Shown here in pieces: positions 31,323-38,779 of a stretch of 39,466 nucleotides of DNA. The stretch comes from CAVPGH01 sp046726955 (GTDB taxonomy: Bacteria; Acidobacteriota; Vicinamibacteria; Fen-336), in the NCBI GenBank assembly GCA_046726955.1, contig JBKPBQ010000575.1, forward strand, positions 1-39,466. The letters run 5' to 3'. A program made the translations under genes and the position numbers. The notes beneath the pieces are model-generated. The model had not been told where the DNA came from. It saw only the letters and a list, made by a program, of their open reading frames with translations, and ran no database searches. Within the stretch, counting starts at the first letter, position 1. Every line of letters begins with the position of its first letter.

Positions 31323-32529
31323 CGTAGACTTTCCCGCTCTTCATCACGAAGACGACGCGCCGCAGCGCGGCGATGTCCTTCGACGGATCGCCGTCCACCG
31401 CCATGAGGTCGGCGGCGAGGCCGGGAGCGAGGGCGCCCGTCTGTCCGTCCAGGCCCATCGAGGCCGCCGCGACCGACGTCGCGGAGACGATCGCGGCCAT
31501 GGGCGCCTGGCCTCCGTCGGTCGCGCGGCAGACGAGCTCCTCCACGTTCCGGCCGTGCGCCCCCGCCACCGCGTCGGTGCCGAAGACGATGCGGAGACCC
31601 GGTGTCGCCAGGGCGCGGCGGAACGAGGCGAGGGCCAGCGGGATCGCCTTCTCCATGGCCGCGAAGCCCTTCTCGTTGTAGTTGCCGATCCCTTCGAAGC
31701 GCTTCCGGTTGTCCAGGTAGTTGCGGAAGACGAGGCAGACGTTGGGGTCGAAGTACGTCCCGCGCTCGGCCATCATCGCGAGCACCTCGGCGGTGGCGAA
31801 GACGCCGTGCTCGATCTGCGTGCAGTCGGCCAGGGTCGCCCGCCGCATCGCCTCCGCGCTGTGCGCGTGCACGAGCGTGCGCAGGCCGAAGACCTTCGCC
31901 TCGCCGCAGGCGGCGAAGAGCTGCTCGACGGACATCGTGGGACCGCCGCCCTCCCGGATGCTCTTCGAGGCGAAGATCTTTATGAGGTCGGCCCCCTGCT
32001 TTTGGCGCTCGCGGACGAGCGCGTGCATCGCGTCCGGACCTCCGTCCTCCGCGTTCAGCGGCGCGAGGGACGTGAGGACGCGCGGTCCCGGGATCGTCCC
32101 CTTCTCGATCGCCTCGCGCAGCTCCTTGTCCTCGGGCGAGCCCGGGCTCTGGATCGTGGTGAAGCCCGCGCGCAGCGTGGCGAGCGCGTTCGCGGCGATC
32201 GCGGCCCTCGCTTCGTCCGCGGTCTCGCCGTCGTCGGGCGTGTGCAGCCGGTCCTTCGCGTTGAAGTGCCAGGCGAGGTGGGCGTGCGTGTCGACGAGGC
32301 CGGGCAGGAGCGTCGCTCGGCCGAGGTCGATCGTCGGACGCCCGCTGCCCGCCGGCGCCTTGTCGACGGAGACGATCTTCCCGCCCTCGACCACGACCCG
32401 CGCGTTCTCGATGATCGCCCCCCGCCCGTCGAGCGCGCGGGCGGCGGCGATCGTGACGCGCTTCTCCTGCGCCGCGACCGGCGCGGCGAGCGCGAGCCCG
32501 GCGAGGGCCACTGCCGCGCGTCGCGTCAC
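31294..32529 (-). CDS. Secreted amidohydrolase (imidazolonepropionase/prolidase-like)
   Basis: A 411-residue metal-dependent hydrolase of the amidohydrolase superfamily with an N-terminal signal peptide (basic start, Ala/Leu core, cleavage near APVAA-Q, residue 20), so likely periplasmic or outer-surface. The metal site is DTHAHLAW (His82, His84), a lysine in ADLIKIFAS that could be carboxylated, VHAHSAEA and IEHGVF for two more histidines, and the terminal Asp in FGTDAVAG. The closing beta-sandwich segment LAPGLAADLMAVDGDP is typical of cyclic-amide and peptide-derived amidohydrolases common in Acidobacteriota. The substrate is not predictable. The start is the GTG at 32529 with GGAGGG 4 nt upstream. 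It follows the spermidine-synthase-like gene by 28 nt, so the DoxX-synthase-amidohydrolase set may be one transcript. Confidence 0.88.
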   Translation of the reverse strand: MTRRAAVALAGLALAAPVAAQEKRVTIAAARALDGRGAIIENARVVVEGGKIVSVDKAPAGSGRPTIDLGRATLLPGLVDTHAHLAWHFNAKDRLHTPDDGETADEARAAIAANALATLRAGFTTIQSPGSPEDKELREAIEKGTIPGPRVLTSLAPLNAEDGGPDAMHALVRERQKQGADLIKIFASKSIREGGGPTMSVEQLFAACGEAKVFGLRTLVHAHSAEAMRRATLADCTQIEHGVFATAEVLAMMAERGTYFDPNVCLVFRNYLDNRKRFEGIGNYNEKGFAAMEKAIPLALASFRRALATPGLRIVFGTDAVAGAHGRNVEELVCRATDGGQAPMAAIVSATSVAAASMGLDGQTGALAPGLAADLMAVDGDPSKDIAALRRVVFVMKSGKVYVSLPASAAP

Positions 32530-32557
32530 CTTTCCCTCCTTCCCTGTCCGCCGCGGT

Positions 32558-34813
32558 TCACGCAGCCTCCGCTTCCTTGCCGACCTCCGTCCTCTCCAGC
32601 GCGCCCGCGCTCGCCGCCGCCCCCAGGTAGACGATCGCCCCCGCGAGCATGGCCGTCCGGAACCCCAACGTCACGGCCGTGACGATCGTCACGAGCGAGC
32701 CCGCGACCGAGAAGATCCCGTTCAAGCCCCAGTAGAAGGGCGGCCCGGGGAACGGCCCGCGGCCCACGCTCACGAGACCCCGCGGAAAGGGTATCCCCAT
32801 CGCGAAGCCGAGGGGAGCGACGACGAGGACCGCGAGCACGATCCTCGCCGCGAGCGGCAGGGGAAGAAGCGCGGGCACCACGCGCGGCAGGACCAGGGCG
32901 TAGACGACGCCTAACGCCGCGGCGACGAGGCAGGCCGCGGCCGGTCGGTGCCGGCTGCTCCTGTAGCTCCCGATGCCGCCGGAGGCGAGGAGGGTGAAGA
33001 GCAGTATCGAGAGCGTGAAGATGGGGTGGCCGAGCAGGAGCGTGAGCTGCTGCAGGAGGCCGAGCTCGACGGAGATGAAGGCGACGCCCAGGCAGGCGAA
33101 GTAGGCGACGGAGGCGAGGTAGGGACCCGCGGGCTCGCCCCGGGGACGGCCCATGGCCACGAGAAGTATGCAGAGCGCGATGAGCGGTAAGAGGATCGTC
33201 TCGAACGCCCGGCGCATGGTGTCCGGCAGCCCCCACGGCTTCTGGCGGGCGAAGAAGAACGGGCGGTCGTCGGTGACGGGATCGACGCGCGTCGGAGCGT
33301 CCCTCTCCCACTCCGCGATCGACGTGCGGCCGTCGAGGACACTAGCGTAGGGCTCGTCCACGTGCCGGCCGGGCACGATCGCGGGGACGGCAAGAGTCCA
33401 ATCCATCATCCGCGCCGTCTCCTCCTCCGTGAACGGGCGCCGCTTCATGATGAAGATCATCTGCGGCGGGTCGTCCTTCGTCTCCCGCTTCTCGAAGAGG
33501 ACCGCCACGCGGCGGGCCGCCTCCTCGCGGCCGAGGACGGCGATCGCGTTGGCGACGAGGCGGGGCACGTCCACGTTCCAGCGGAGGATCACGAGCGCCC
33601 CGTCGTCCGTGAGGTGCTCGTCGTACGCGCGGAAGGCCTCCGTCGTGTAGAGGTGGTTCTCGGAGAGCGTGAGGCCGCCCGAGGCCACGGCCGCCCAGGA
33701 ATCGACGAAGCCGAGGAGGATCACGTCGAAGCGGCGGGCCGTGCGGCGGATGAAGGTTCGGCCCTCGGTGAGGATCGCCTCCACCTTGGGGTGGTCGTAG
33801 AGGTTGCCCGCCTCCGCGCCGAAGTGGCGGACGAAGCCCAGCATGAGCGGGTTCATCTCGGCAGCGGTGACGCTCTCGCTGCCCGCGGCGAGCGCGACGA
33901 GCACGTCCGAGCCGCCTCCCGGTCCGATCACGAGCGTCTTCGGGTGCTCGGGCAGGACCTGGAAGGGAAGGGCCCTGTACCAGCCGCGGTAGGAGGCGAG
34001 GCTCTCGACGTTTCCGTCCCACGAGTGCACGTTCGTCCAGGCGTCGGAGTCGATGTAGAGCCGGGCCAGGAACGGAGGCGGGAAACCGGTGACCGCGTCG
34101 ATGCGTGAGTAGGCATTCCACCCAGTGAGGACGATGCGCGCCCCGGGAGTCTCGGCCAGGTGACGGTAGAGGCCCTTGCCGGGAGCGCTGCGGATCTTGA
34201 AGAGACCGGTCTTCTCGTTCACCGCTACCGCCGCGAGGACGGCGAGGGCGACGACGGCGCTCGCGGCCCGCAGCCGCGGCGAGAGGCAGGCCGCCGCGAT
34301 CGCGGGCGCGAGGGCCACCGCGAGTACGGCGGTCTCCCCGCCCCGCCAGGACAGGAGGAAGGTCACGAGAAGGGCGCCCGCGGAGGCGCCCAGGAGGTCT
34401 GCGAAGTAGACCCTGCCCGTGGACTCCCGGCGGAGGTCGAAGACCATGGAGAGCGCCATCCCCGCGAGCAGGAAGGGAACGAGCGAGACCGCGAAGTAGA
34501 ACGCGAGCCGGTCCGTGTGGAAGGGAGAGCGCACGATGAGGTAGAGCGCGATCGGCAGCGAGGCCGCGTAGGCGAGGGCGAGCGCGGCCGCGCGGTCGAG
34601 CGTGAAGGCGATGCGCCGCTTGAGCAGGTGAAGGATGAAGCCGCCGAAGCCCCAGCCCAGGAGGGCCACGGAGATCGCCACGAAGGCGTAGTGGTACCAG
34701 ATCGTGGCCGAGAAGATCCGCGTGAGCCCGATCTCGAACATGAGACCGGACAGCGTGAGCAGGAAGACGCCGAGGTAGAGGATCAGGGGCCCTGCTTCCG
34801 CGTCGCGCGCCAC
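32558..34813 (-). CDS. Membrane protein with spermidine-synthase-like methyltransferase-fold domain
   Basis: About 751 residues in three parts: an N-terminal bundle of about six TMs (from LYLGVFLLTLSGLMFEIG), a cytoplasmic Rossmann domain of the spermidine synthase/SAM-dependent type (GPGGGSD at 297-303, AAEMNPLML, and the SENHLYTTEAFRAYDEHL segment), and a C-terminal bundle of about six TMs. This is the fused MFS/spermidine-synthase-like layout found in many bacteria; the canonical polyamine-binding aspartates are not evident, so I would not call it a working aminopropyltransferase. The start is uncertain: the GTG at 34813 lies inside the end of doxX (31-nt overlap); a CTG overlapping the doxX stop and an ATG at 34741 inside TM1 are alternatives. 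It is followed by the amidohydrolase after 28 nt. Confidence 0.82.
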   Translation of the reverse strand: MARDAEAGPLILYLGVFLLTLSGLMFEIGLTRIFSATIWYHYAFVAISVALLGWGFGGFILHLLKRRIAFTLDRAAALALAYAASLPIALYLIVRSPFHTDRLAFYFAVSLVPFLLAGMALSMVFDLRRESTGRVYFADLLGASAGALLVTFLLSWRGGETAVLAVALAPAIAAACLSPRLRAASAVVALAVLAAVAVNEKTGLFKIRSAPGKGLYRHLAETPGARIVLTGWNAYSRIDAVTGFPPPFLARLYIDSDAWTNVHSWDGNVESLASYRGWYRALPFQVLPEHPKTLVIGPGGGSDVLVALAAGSESVTAAEMNPLMLGFVRHFGAEAGNLYDHPKVEAILTEGRTFIRRTARRFDVILLGFVDSWAAVASGGLTLSENHLYTTEAFRAYDEHLTDDGALVILRWNVDVPRLVANAIAVLGREEAARRVAVLFEKRETKDDPPQMIFIMKRRPFTEEETARMMDWTLAVPAIVPGRHVDEPYASVLDGRTSIAEWERDAPTRVDPVTDDRPFFFARQKPWGLPDTMRRAFETILLPLIALCILLVAMGRPRGEPAGPYLASVAYFACLGVAFISVELGLLQQLTLLLGHPIFTLSILLFTLLASGGIGSYRSSRHRPAAACLVAAALGVVYALVLPRVVPALLPLPLAARIVLAVLVVAPLGFAMGIPFPRGLVSVGRGPFPGPPFYWGLNGIFSVAGSLVTIVTAVTLGFRTAMLAGAIVYLGAAASAGALERTEVGKEAEAA

Positions 34814-35238
34814 GCGTCGATCGAGAAGCGGCCGGGTCCGAGGAGGGCCACGGCCACCATGATCAGGAGGTAGGCGACGGCGAGCTCGGGGTTGCCCCAC
34901 CCCTTGAGCGTCTCCTCGGGGACGGGGGCCATCCCGAGAGAGGAGAGGAGCTGGCTCAACGCGTGGTGTGGCCCGAGCGCGGCCACGACCATGGTGAAGG
35001 CGGCGAACGCCGCCGCCCACGGCGTGAGGAGGCCGAGCGCGACGAGGAGGCCGCCCGCGAACTCGGAGAGCGCGGCCGCCCACGCGAAGACGATCGGGAC
35101 GGGGAAGCCCATCTCCGCGACGCCCTGCAGGAATCGGCCTTGCCCCGTGGCGAGGCCCACGACCTTTCCGTAGCCGTGAGCGACGGCCAGGTACAGCCCG
35201 GCGATCCGCAGGGCGAGAAGCCCGATATCCCGTGCCAT
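34783..35238 (-). CDS. DoxX family membrane protein
   Basis: A 151-residue inner-membrane protein with four predicted TM helices (about 5-22, 45-65, 70-90 and 115-135). The DoxX features are the first helix with LRIAGLYLAVAHGYGKV, the loop GFPVPIVFAWAAALSEFAGGLLVALGLLTP, whose middle glutamate (SEFAGG) is conserved, and a last helix followed by GPGRFSIDAW. DoxX-like proteins are linked to thiosulfate:quinone oxidation in archaea and to detoxification and redox complexes in bacteria, but many have no defined role. It heads the minus-strand set and overlaps the next gene. A -10-like TAGAGT lies 9 nt before the ATG and no Shine-Dalgarno is present. Confidence 0.88.
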   Translation of the reverse strand: MARDIGLLALRIAGLYLAVAHGYGKVVGLATGQGRFLQGVAEMGFPVPIVFAWAAALSEFAGGLLVALGLLTPWAAAFAAFTMVVAALGPHHALSQLLSSLGMAPVPEETLKGWGNPELAVAYLLIMVAVALLGPGRFSIDAWRATRKQGP

Positions 35239-35247
35239 GGGCCCGAG

Positions 35248-35253
35248 ACTCTA
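35248..35253 (-). promoter_or_regulatory. -10-like hexamer before doxX
   Basis: Minus strand TAGAGT ending 9 nt before the ATG at 35238. The 59-nt gap between divergent doxX and the GT-C gene holds one such element for each direction and no ribosome site for either. Confidence 0.35.
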
Positions 35254-35283
35254 TCGATTTAGGGGCCGCGGCGCTACCCAGAT

Positions 35284-35289
35284 TAGACT
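35284..35289 (+). promoter_or_regulatory. -10-like hexamer before the GT87-like gene
   Basis: TAGACT ending 8 nt before the ATG at 35298; no Shine-Dalgarno. It would give a leaderless or nearly leaderless transcript covering the two coupled glycosyltransferase genes. Confidence 0.4.
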
Positions 35290-35297
35290 CTGTCGCG

Positions 35298-36584
35298 ATG
35301 CTCGAGGCCGTGCGGCGCACGCTCCCGCTGTGGGTCGCCCTCGGCGTCTTCGTCGTCGGGCTCCTCGTCGCCCCGCATGTCTACCACCAGTACGATGTCG
35401 TGGACTGCTTCCTGGCCTGGGCGCAGGCGACGGGCGGCGCCCGGCCCTCGGACGCCTACACGCCGGGCGCGGGCGCCGACGACTGCGACTACCCGCCGCT
35501 CGTGCCCTACTTCCTGGCGGCGACCGAGGGCGCGCGGCTCCTCGCGGGGGCGCCGCTCCTGAGCGCGCTCACGCTGCTGCTCCTCAAGCTTCCGAGCCTC
35601 GTGGCCCAGCTGCTCCTCGCCCCTACAGCGCTCGCCGGGCTCGGCGACGACCTCGCGGCCCGGCGGGCGGCGCTCTTCCTCGCCGCCTCGCCGGCGTTCT
35701 TCGTGAACGCCGCGCTCTGGGGACAGTTCGACGTGCTGCTCACGCTCTTCCTGGTCGCCGCGCTCCTCGCGCTCCTCCGCGACCAGCCGATGCTCGCGGG
35801 CGCCGCCCTCGGCCTCGCTCTCGCCACGAAGCTCCTCGCGATCGTGCTCGTGCCCGTGCTCGTCCTCTACGCCTGGAAGCGCTTCGGTCCGCGCGACGTG
35901 CTGCGGGGGGCGGGGGCGGCTCTTCTCGTGATGGTCCTCCTCGCTATACCCCACGTCGTCGCGGGAAGGGGCGGGGCCGTCCTTCGCGCCTACACCGGAG
36001 CCGTCGGCTACTACCCCTACCGGACGGCGGAGGCCTACAACACCTGGTACCTCCTCGACCGGTACGACGTGCTCGTCCGGGGAATGAGCCCGCCCGAGGC
36101 CCGCCGCGACGACCGCGAGGTCTTCGGCCTCGTGACCTACCATCACCTCGGGCTCTTCGCCTTCGGCGTCGCCACCGGCTTCATCCTCGTGGCTCTCGGC
36201 CGGCGCGCGTCCCCGACGGCCCTGCTGTGGGCGGCGAGCCTCCAGCTCTTCGCCTTCTTCATGCTGCCGACGCAGGTCCACCAGCGCTACATCGTGCCCT
36301 TCGTGGCGGTGCTCGCGCTCCTCGCCCCCCTCTCCCGCCCCGCCCTCCTTCTCTTCGTCGGCGTCACGGTCACCGCCACGCTCAACCAGGGCCTGGACCT
36401 CGTCCGCGCTCTCCCCGCCGCGCCCATCGCCGGCGCGCTGGGCAAGGCAGACCTCCCGCTCGCCACCCGCGTCGCCCGCGACCTCGGCGCGGGCATCGCC
36501 GCGGTGAACCTCGTGCTCTTCGCCGCCGCGATCCGAACGTTCTACCGGGAGGTCGTGGCCGGGGAGGGTCCCGAGGGCGTGTGA
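35298..36584 (+). CDS. GT-C fold membrane glycosyltransferase (GT87/DUF2029-like)
   Basis: A 428-residue inner-membrane protein with about ten TM helices. The first TM is followed by a periplasmic loop with YHQYDVVDCF, carrying the early acidic residue expected for the catalytic base in GT-C enzymes, then DCDYPPLVPYFL. NAALWGQFDVLLTLF and GLALATKLLAIVLVPVL are segments shared with GT87 and ALG6/PIG-M-like mannosyltransferases using lipid-linked sugar donors. Acceptor and sugar cannot be named. The frame is open 66 nt upstream, but the ATG at 35298 is the one that follows the TAGACT element and directly precedes TM1. The stop overlaps the GTG of the next gene by 4 nt, so the two are coupled and probably work on the same surface glycan or glycolipid. 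Confidence 0.82.
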   Translation: MLEAVRRTLPLWVALGVFVVGLLVAPHVYHQYDVVDCFLAWAQATGGARPSDAYTPGAGADDCDYPPLVPYFLAATEGARLLAGAPLLSALTLLLLKLPSLVAQLLLAPTALAGLGDDLAARRAALFLAASPAFFVNAALWGQFDVLLTLFLVAALLALLRDQPMLAGAALGLALATKLLAIVLVPVLVLYAWKRFGPRDVLRGAGAALLVMVLLAIPHVVAGRGGAVLRAYTGAVGYYPYRTAEAYNTWYLLDRYDVLVRGMSPPEARRDDREVFGLVTYHHLGLFAFGVATGFILVALGRRASPTALLWAASLQLFAFFMLPTQVHQRYIVPFVAVLALLAPLSRPALLLFVGVTVTATLNQGLDLVRALPAAPIAGALGKADLPLATRVARDLGAGIAAVNLVLFAAAIRTFYREVVAGEGPEGV

Positions 36585-38764
36585 AGGTCCTCCGCGCGGC
36601 CCTCCTTCTCTCGCTTCTGCCCCTCGCGACGGGGGCTCTCGTCGTGACCTACCAGGACGCGAGCCTCACCCACTGGCCGGGCAAGGCCACGACGCGCGAC
36701 CAGCTGCGTGCGGGCACGTTCCCGTTCCTCCACCCGGGGGCGTCGTTCGGCCAGCCGCTCGCCGGCAACCCGAACTTCGGGGTCTTCTTCCCGGACACGC
36801 TGCTCCTCTTCGTTCTTCCCTTGCCCGTGGCCTTCGGCCTGCGCTTCGCGCTTCCTTTCGTCCTCGCCTTCGCGGGCGCGCGGCGGTGGGCCCGCGCCGA
36901 AGGCGTCTCGAGCGAGGGGGCGGAAGTGGCCGCGGTCGCGTTCGCGCTCTCGCCCGTCTTCGTCTCCACCTGGCGCTTCTACAACAGCGGGCTCGCCCTG
37001 GCGATCGCGCCGTGGGTCGTCGCCGCGGTGACCAGGATCGTGCGCGCCGAGGAGCCGCGACGGCGGCGCCGCGCGCTCGCGGAGGCCGGGATCTGGGGCG
37101 GGCTGGAGCTCCTGGCCGGCGAGCCCGTTGTCGCACTGCTGACGGCGCTCGTCGCCGGCCTTCGTGTGGTGCTCGCCCTTCGGGACAGGCGCCGCGCGTC
37201 CCTCCTCGTCGCCGTGGCGGGCGCAGGTCTTCTCGCGGTCGTTCTCGCCGCACCCCAGATCGCGGCGACGGCCCAGATCCTGCCCGACTCGAGCCGGGTG
37301 CGGGCGCCCTTTCCGTTCGTGACCGCGACCGGAACGTCCACGCATCCCGTGCGACTGCTGGAGCAGCTCCTGCCCTATCCGTACGGCCGGCCCGACCTGC
37401 GCGGGCGGCTGGGGTTCGACGGGCACGAGGTCTTCGACCACCACCAGCCGTATCTCTGGACGCTGCACCTCGGCCTGGGCGTGCTCGCGCTGCTCGTGCT
37501 CCATTCCCGACCCCGCGCGCGGGAAGAGTGGCCGTTCTTCCTCGCGGTGCTCGCCGCCGCCCTCCTCGCCCTCGGCCGCTACCTCCCGGCCGCGCGCGAG
37601 ATCTCGCCCCTGCTCTCGCTCGGCGGCCGCGTCCGGTTCCCGGTGAAGTGGTGGTACTTCTTGCTCCTGGCCGTCATTCCCCTCGTCGCTCGGTCCGCCG
37701 CCCGCTTCGCCGAGGGTGACAAACCGACGGCCGCGCGACGAGCGCTGGCCGGCGTGCTCGGACTCGCCGCGCTCGTCGCGCTCGCCAGTCGATGGCCGGC
37801 GACACTCCTCGCGGCCGCGGGGCCGCTCGTCGCGCTGGCCGTGCTCTTCCCGCTCCTGCTCGCCGGGACCGCTCCGCGAGCGCGCGCGCTCCTGCCCGCC
37901 GCCCTCGCCGCCGGCCTTCTCGTCTCCGACCTTCCGCTCTTCCTCACGTTCCTGGACCCCCCGCCCGCCGATCCTCCGCGCGCGGCCACGGGCCGCATCC
38001 TCGCCCGCCTCGATCTCCGCCCGCACCCCGAAGGGCCCGCGACGCATCCCGAGGGTACGACGCGCGCGTTCTACCGCCGCGCTCCCCCCGAGCTCTGGCC
38101 GCTCGTGGCCACGATCACCGGCGGCGGCTACGCCTTCGACGACGATCCCGACGGCGCCTATGCCGACGAGGACCGCGCGCTCCGAAAGCTGCTGGAAGAC
38201 CGAAGCTGGCCGGAGCGGGCGCCGGAGCTGCGCCTCGCCGGCGTCACGCACGTGCTCGCCGACGAGCCCGTGCCCTATCGGGAGGTCGCCGTCTTGAACG
38301 ACACGGAGGGTGTCCGTCTCTACGCGGTGGACCGGGCGATGCCGTCCGTGCGCTTCGCGACGCGCGTGCATCGGCGGGAGACGCTCGAGGAGACGGTCGT
38401 GCTGCACGCGACACCGGGCTACGACCCGTCAGCTGAAGTGGTCCTTCCGGGGACAGGCGAGACTACCGGCACGATCAACTCCGCGCGCGTCGAGACCATT
38501 CGCGAAACTCCCGACCAGCTGACCGTCCGTCTCGACGCACGCGGTACAGGCGTCCTCGTCTGGTCCCGCACCTTCTTCTCCGCCTGGCGCGCACGAGTGG
38601 ACGGAGCCTCAGTCGCCCCGCGGCGAGCGGATGGGCACTTGACCGGCGTTGCTGTCCCAGCGGGCGCCCACACGGTCGAGATCTCCTGGTCTCCGCTTCC
38701 GGTGCTCGCGGGAGGCGTCCTCGCCCTGCTCGGGCTCGCCGCGGTCGTGCTCCTGCGCCGCTGA
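36581..38764 (+). CDS. YfhO-like multi-pass membrane protein (probable GT-C glycosyltransferase)
   Basis: A 727-residue protein with about twelve TM helices and a C-terminal extracytoplasmic beta domain closed by a last TM. The N-terminal loop FGQPLAGNPNFGVFFPDTLL and the C-terminal WRARVDGASVAPRRADGHL with GVAVPAGAHTVEISWSP match the YfhO family pattern, where the C-terminal domain carries a conserved beta-hairpin before the final TM. YfhO of Gram-positives is implicated in glycosylating lipoteichoic acid; in Gram-negatives the role is open. The start is the GTG at 36581, overlapping the TGA of the upstream gene as GTGA, with GAGGG nearby. The frame continues open through the upstream gene, but those codons are not homologous. 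It converges with the GT39-like gene, 15 nt away. Confidence 0.78.
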   Translation: MKVLRAALLLSLLPLATGALVVTYQDASLTHWPGKATTRDQLRAGTFPFLHPGASFGQPLAGNPNFGVFFPDTLLLFVLPLPVAFGLRFALPFVLAFAGARRWARAEGVSSEGAEVAAVAFALSPVFVSTWRFYNSGLALAIAPWVVAAVTRIVRAEEPRRRRRALAEAGIWGGLELLAGEPVVALLTALVAGLRVVLALRDRRRASLLVAVAGAGLLAVVLAAPQIAATAQILPDSSRVRAPFPFVTATGTSTHPVRLLEQLLPYPYGRPDLRGRLGFDGHEVFDHHQPYLWTLHLGLGVLALLVLHSRPRAREEWPFFLAVLAAALLALGRYLPAAREISPLLSLGGRVRFPVKWWYFLLLAVIPLVARSAARFAEGDKPTAARRALAGVLGLAALVALASRWPATLLAAAGPLVALAVLFPLLLAGTAPRARALLPAALAAGLLVSDLPLFLTFLDPPPADPPRAATGRILARLDLRPHPEGPATHPEGTTRAFYRRAPPELWPLVATITGGGYAFDDDPDGAYADEDRALRKLLEDRSWPERAPELRLAGVTHVLADEPVPYREVAVLNDTEGVRLYAVDRAMPSVRFATRVHRRETLEETVVLHATPGYDPSAEVVLPGTGETTGTINSARVETIRETPDQLTVRLDARGTGVLVWSRTFFSAWRARVDGASVAPRRADGHLTGVAVPAGAHTVEISWSPLPVLAGGVLALLGLAAVVLLRR

Positions 38765-38779
38765 CCGGGCGCCAGCACG

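Noticed and set aside
32558..34813. Calling the membrane protein a true spermidine synthase (speE)
   Set aside because: The nucleotide/SAM-type loop is present, but the polyamine-binding acidic residues are not evident and two TM bundles flank the domain.
35237..38764. A possible fusion protein of about 1175 residues joining the GT87 and YfhO-like regions
   Set aside because: The first 448 codons are in a different frame from the GT87-like protein and lack membrane segments. The GTG at 36581 overlapping the upstream stop is the natural start.
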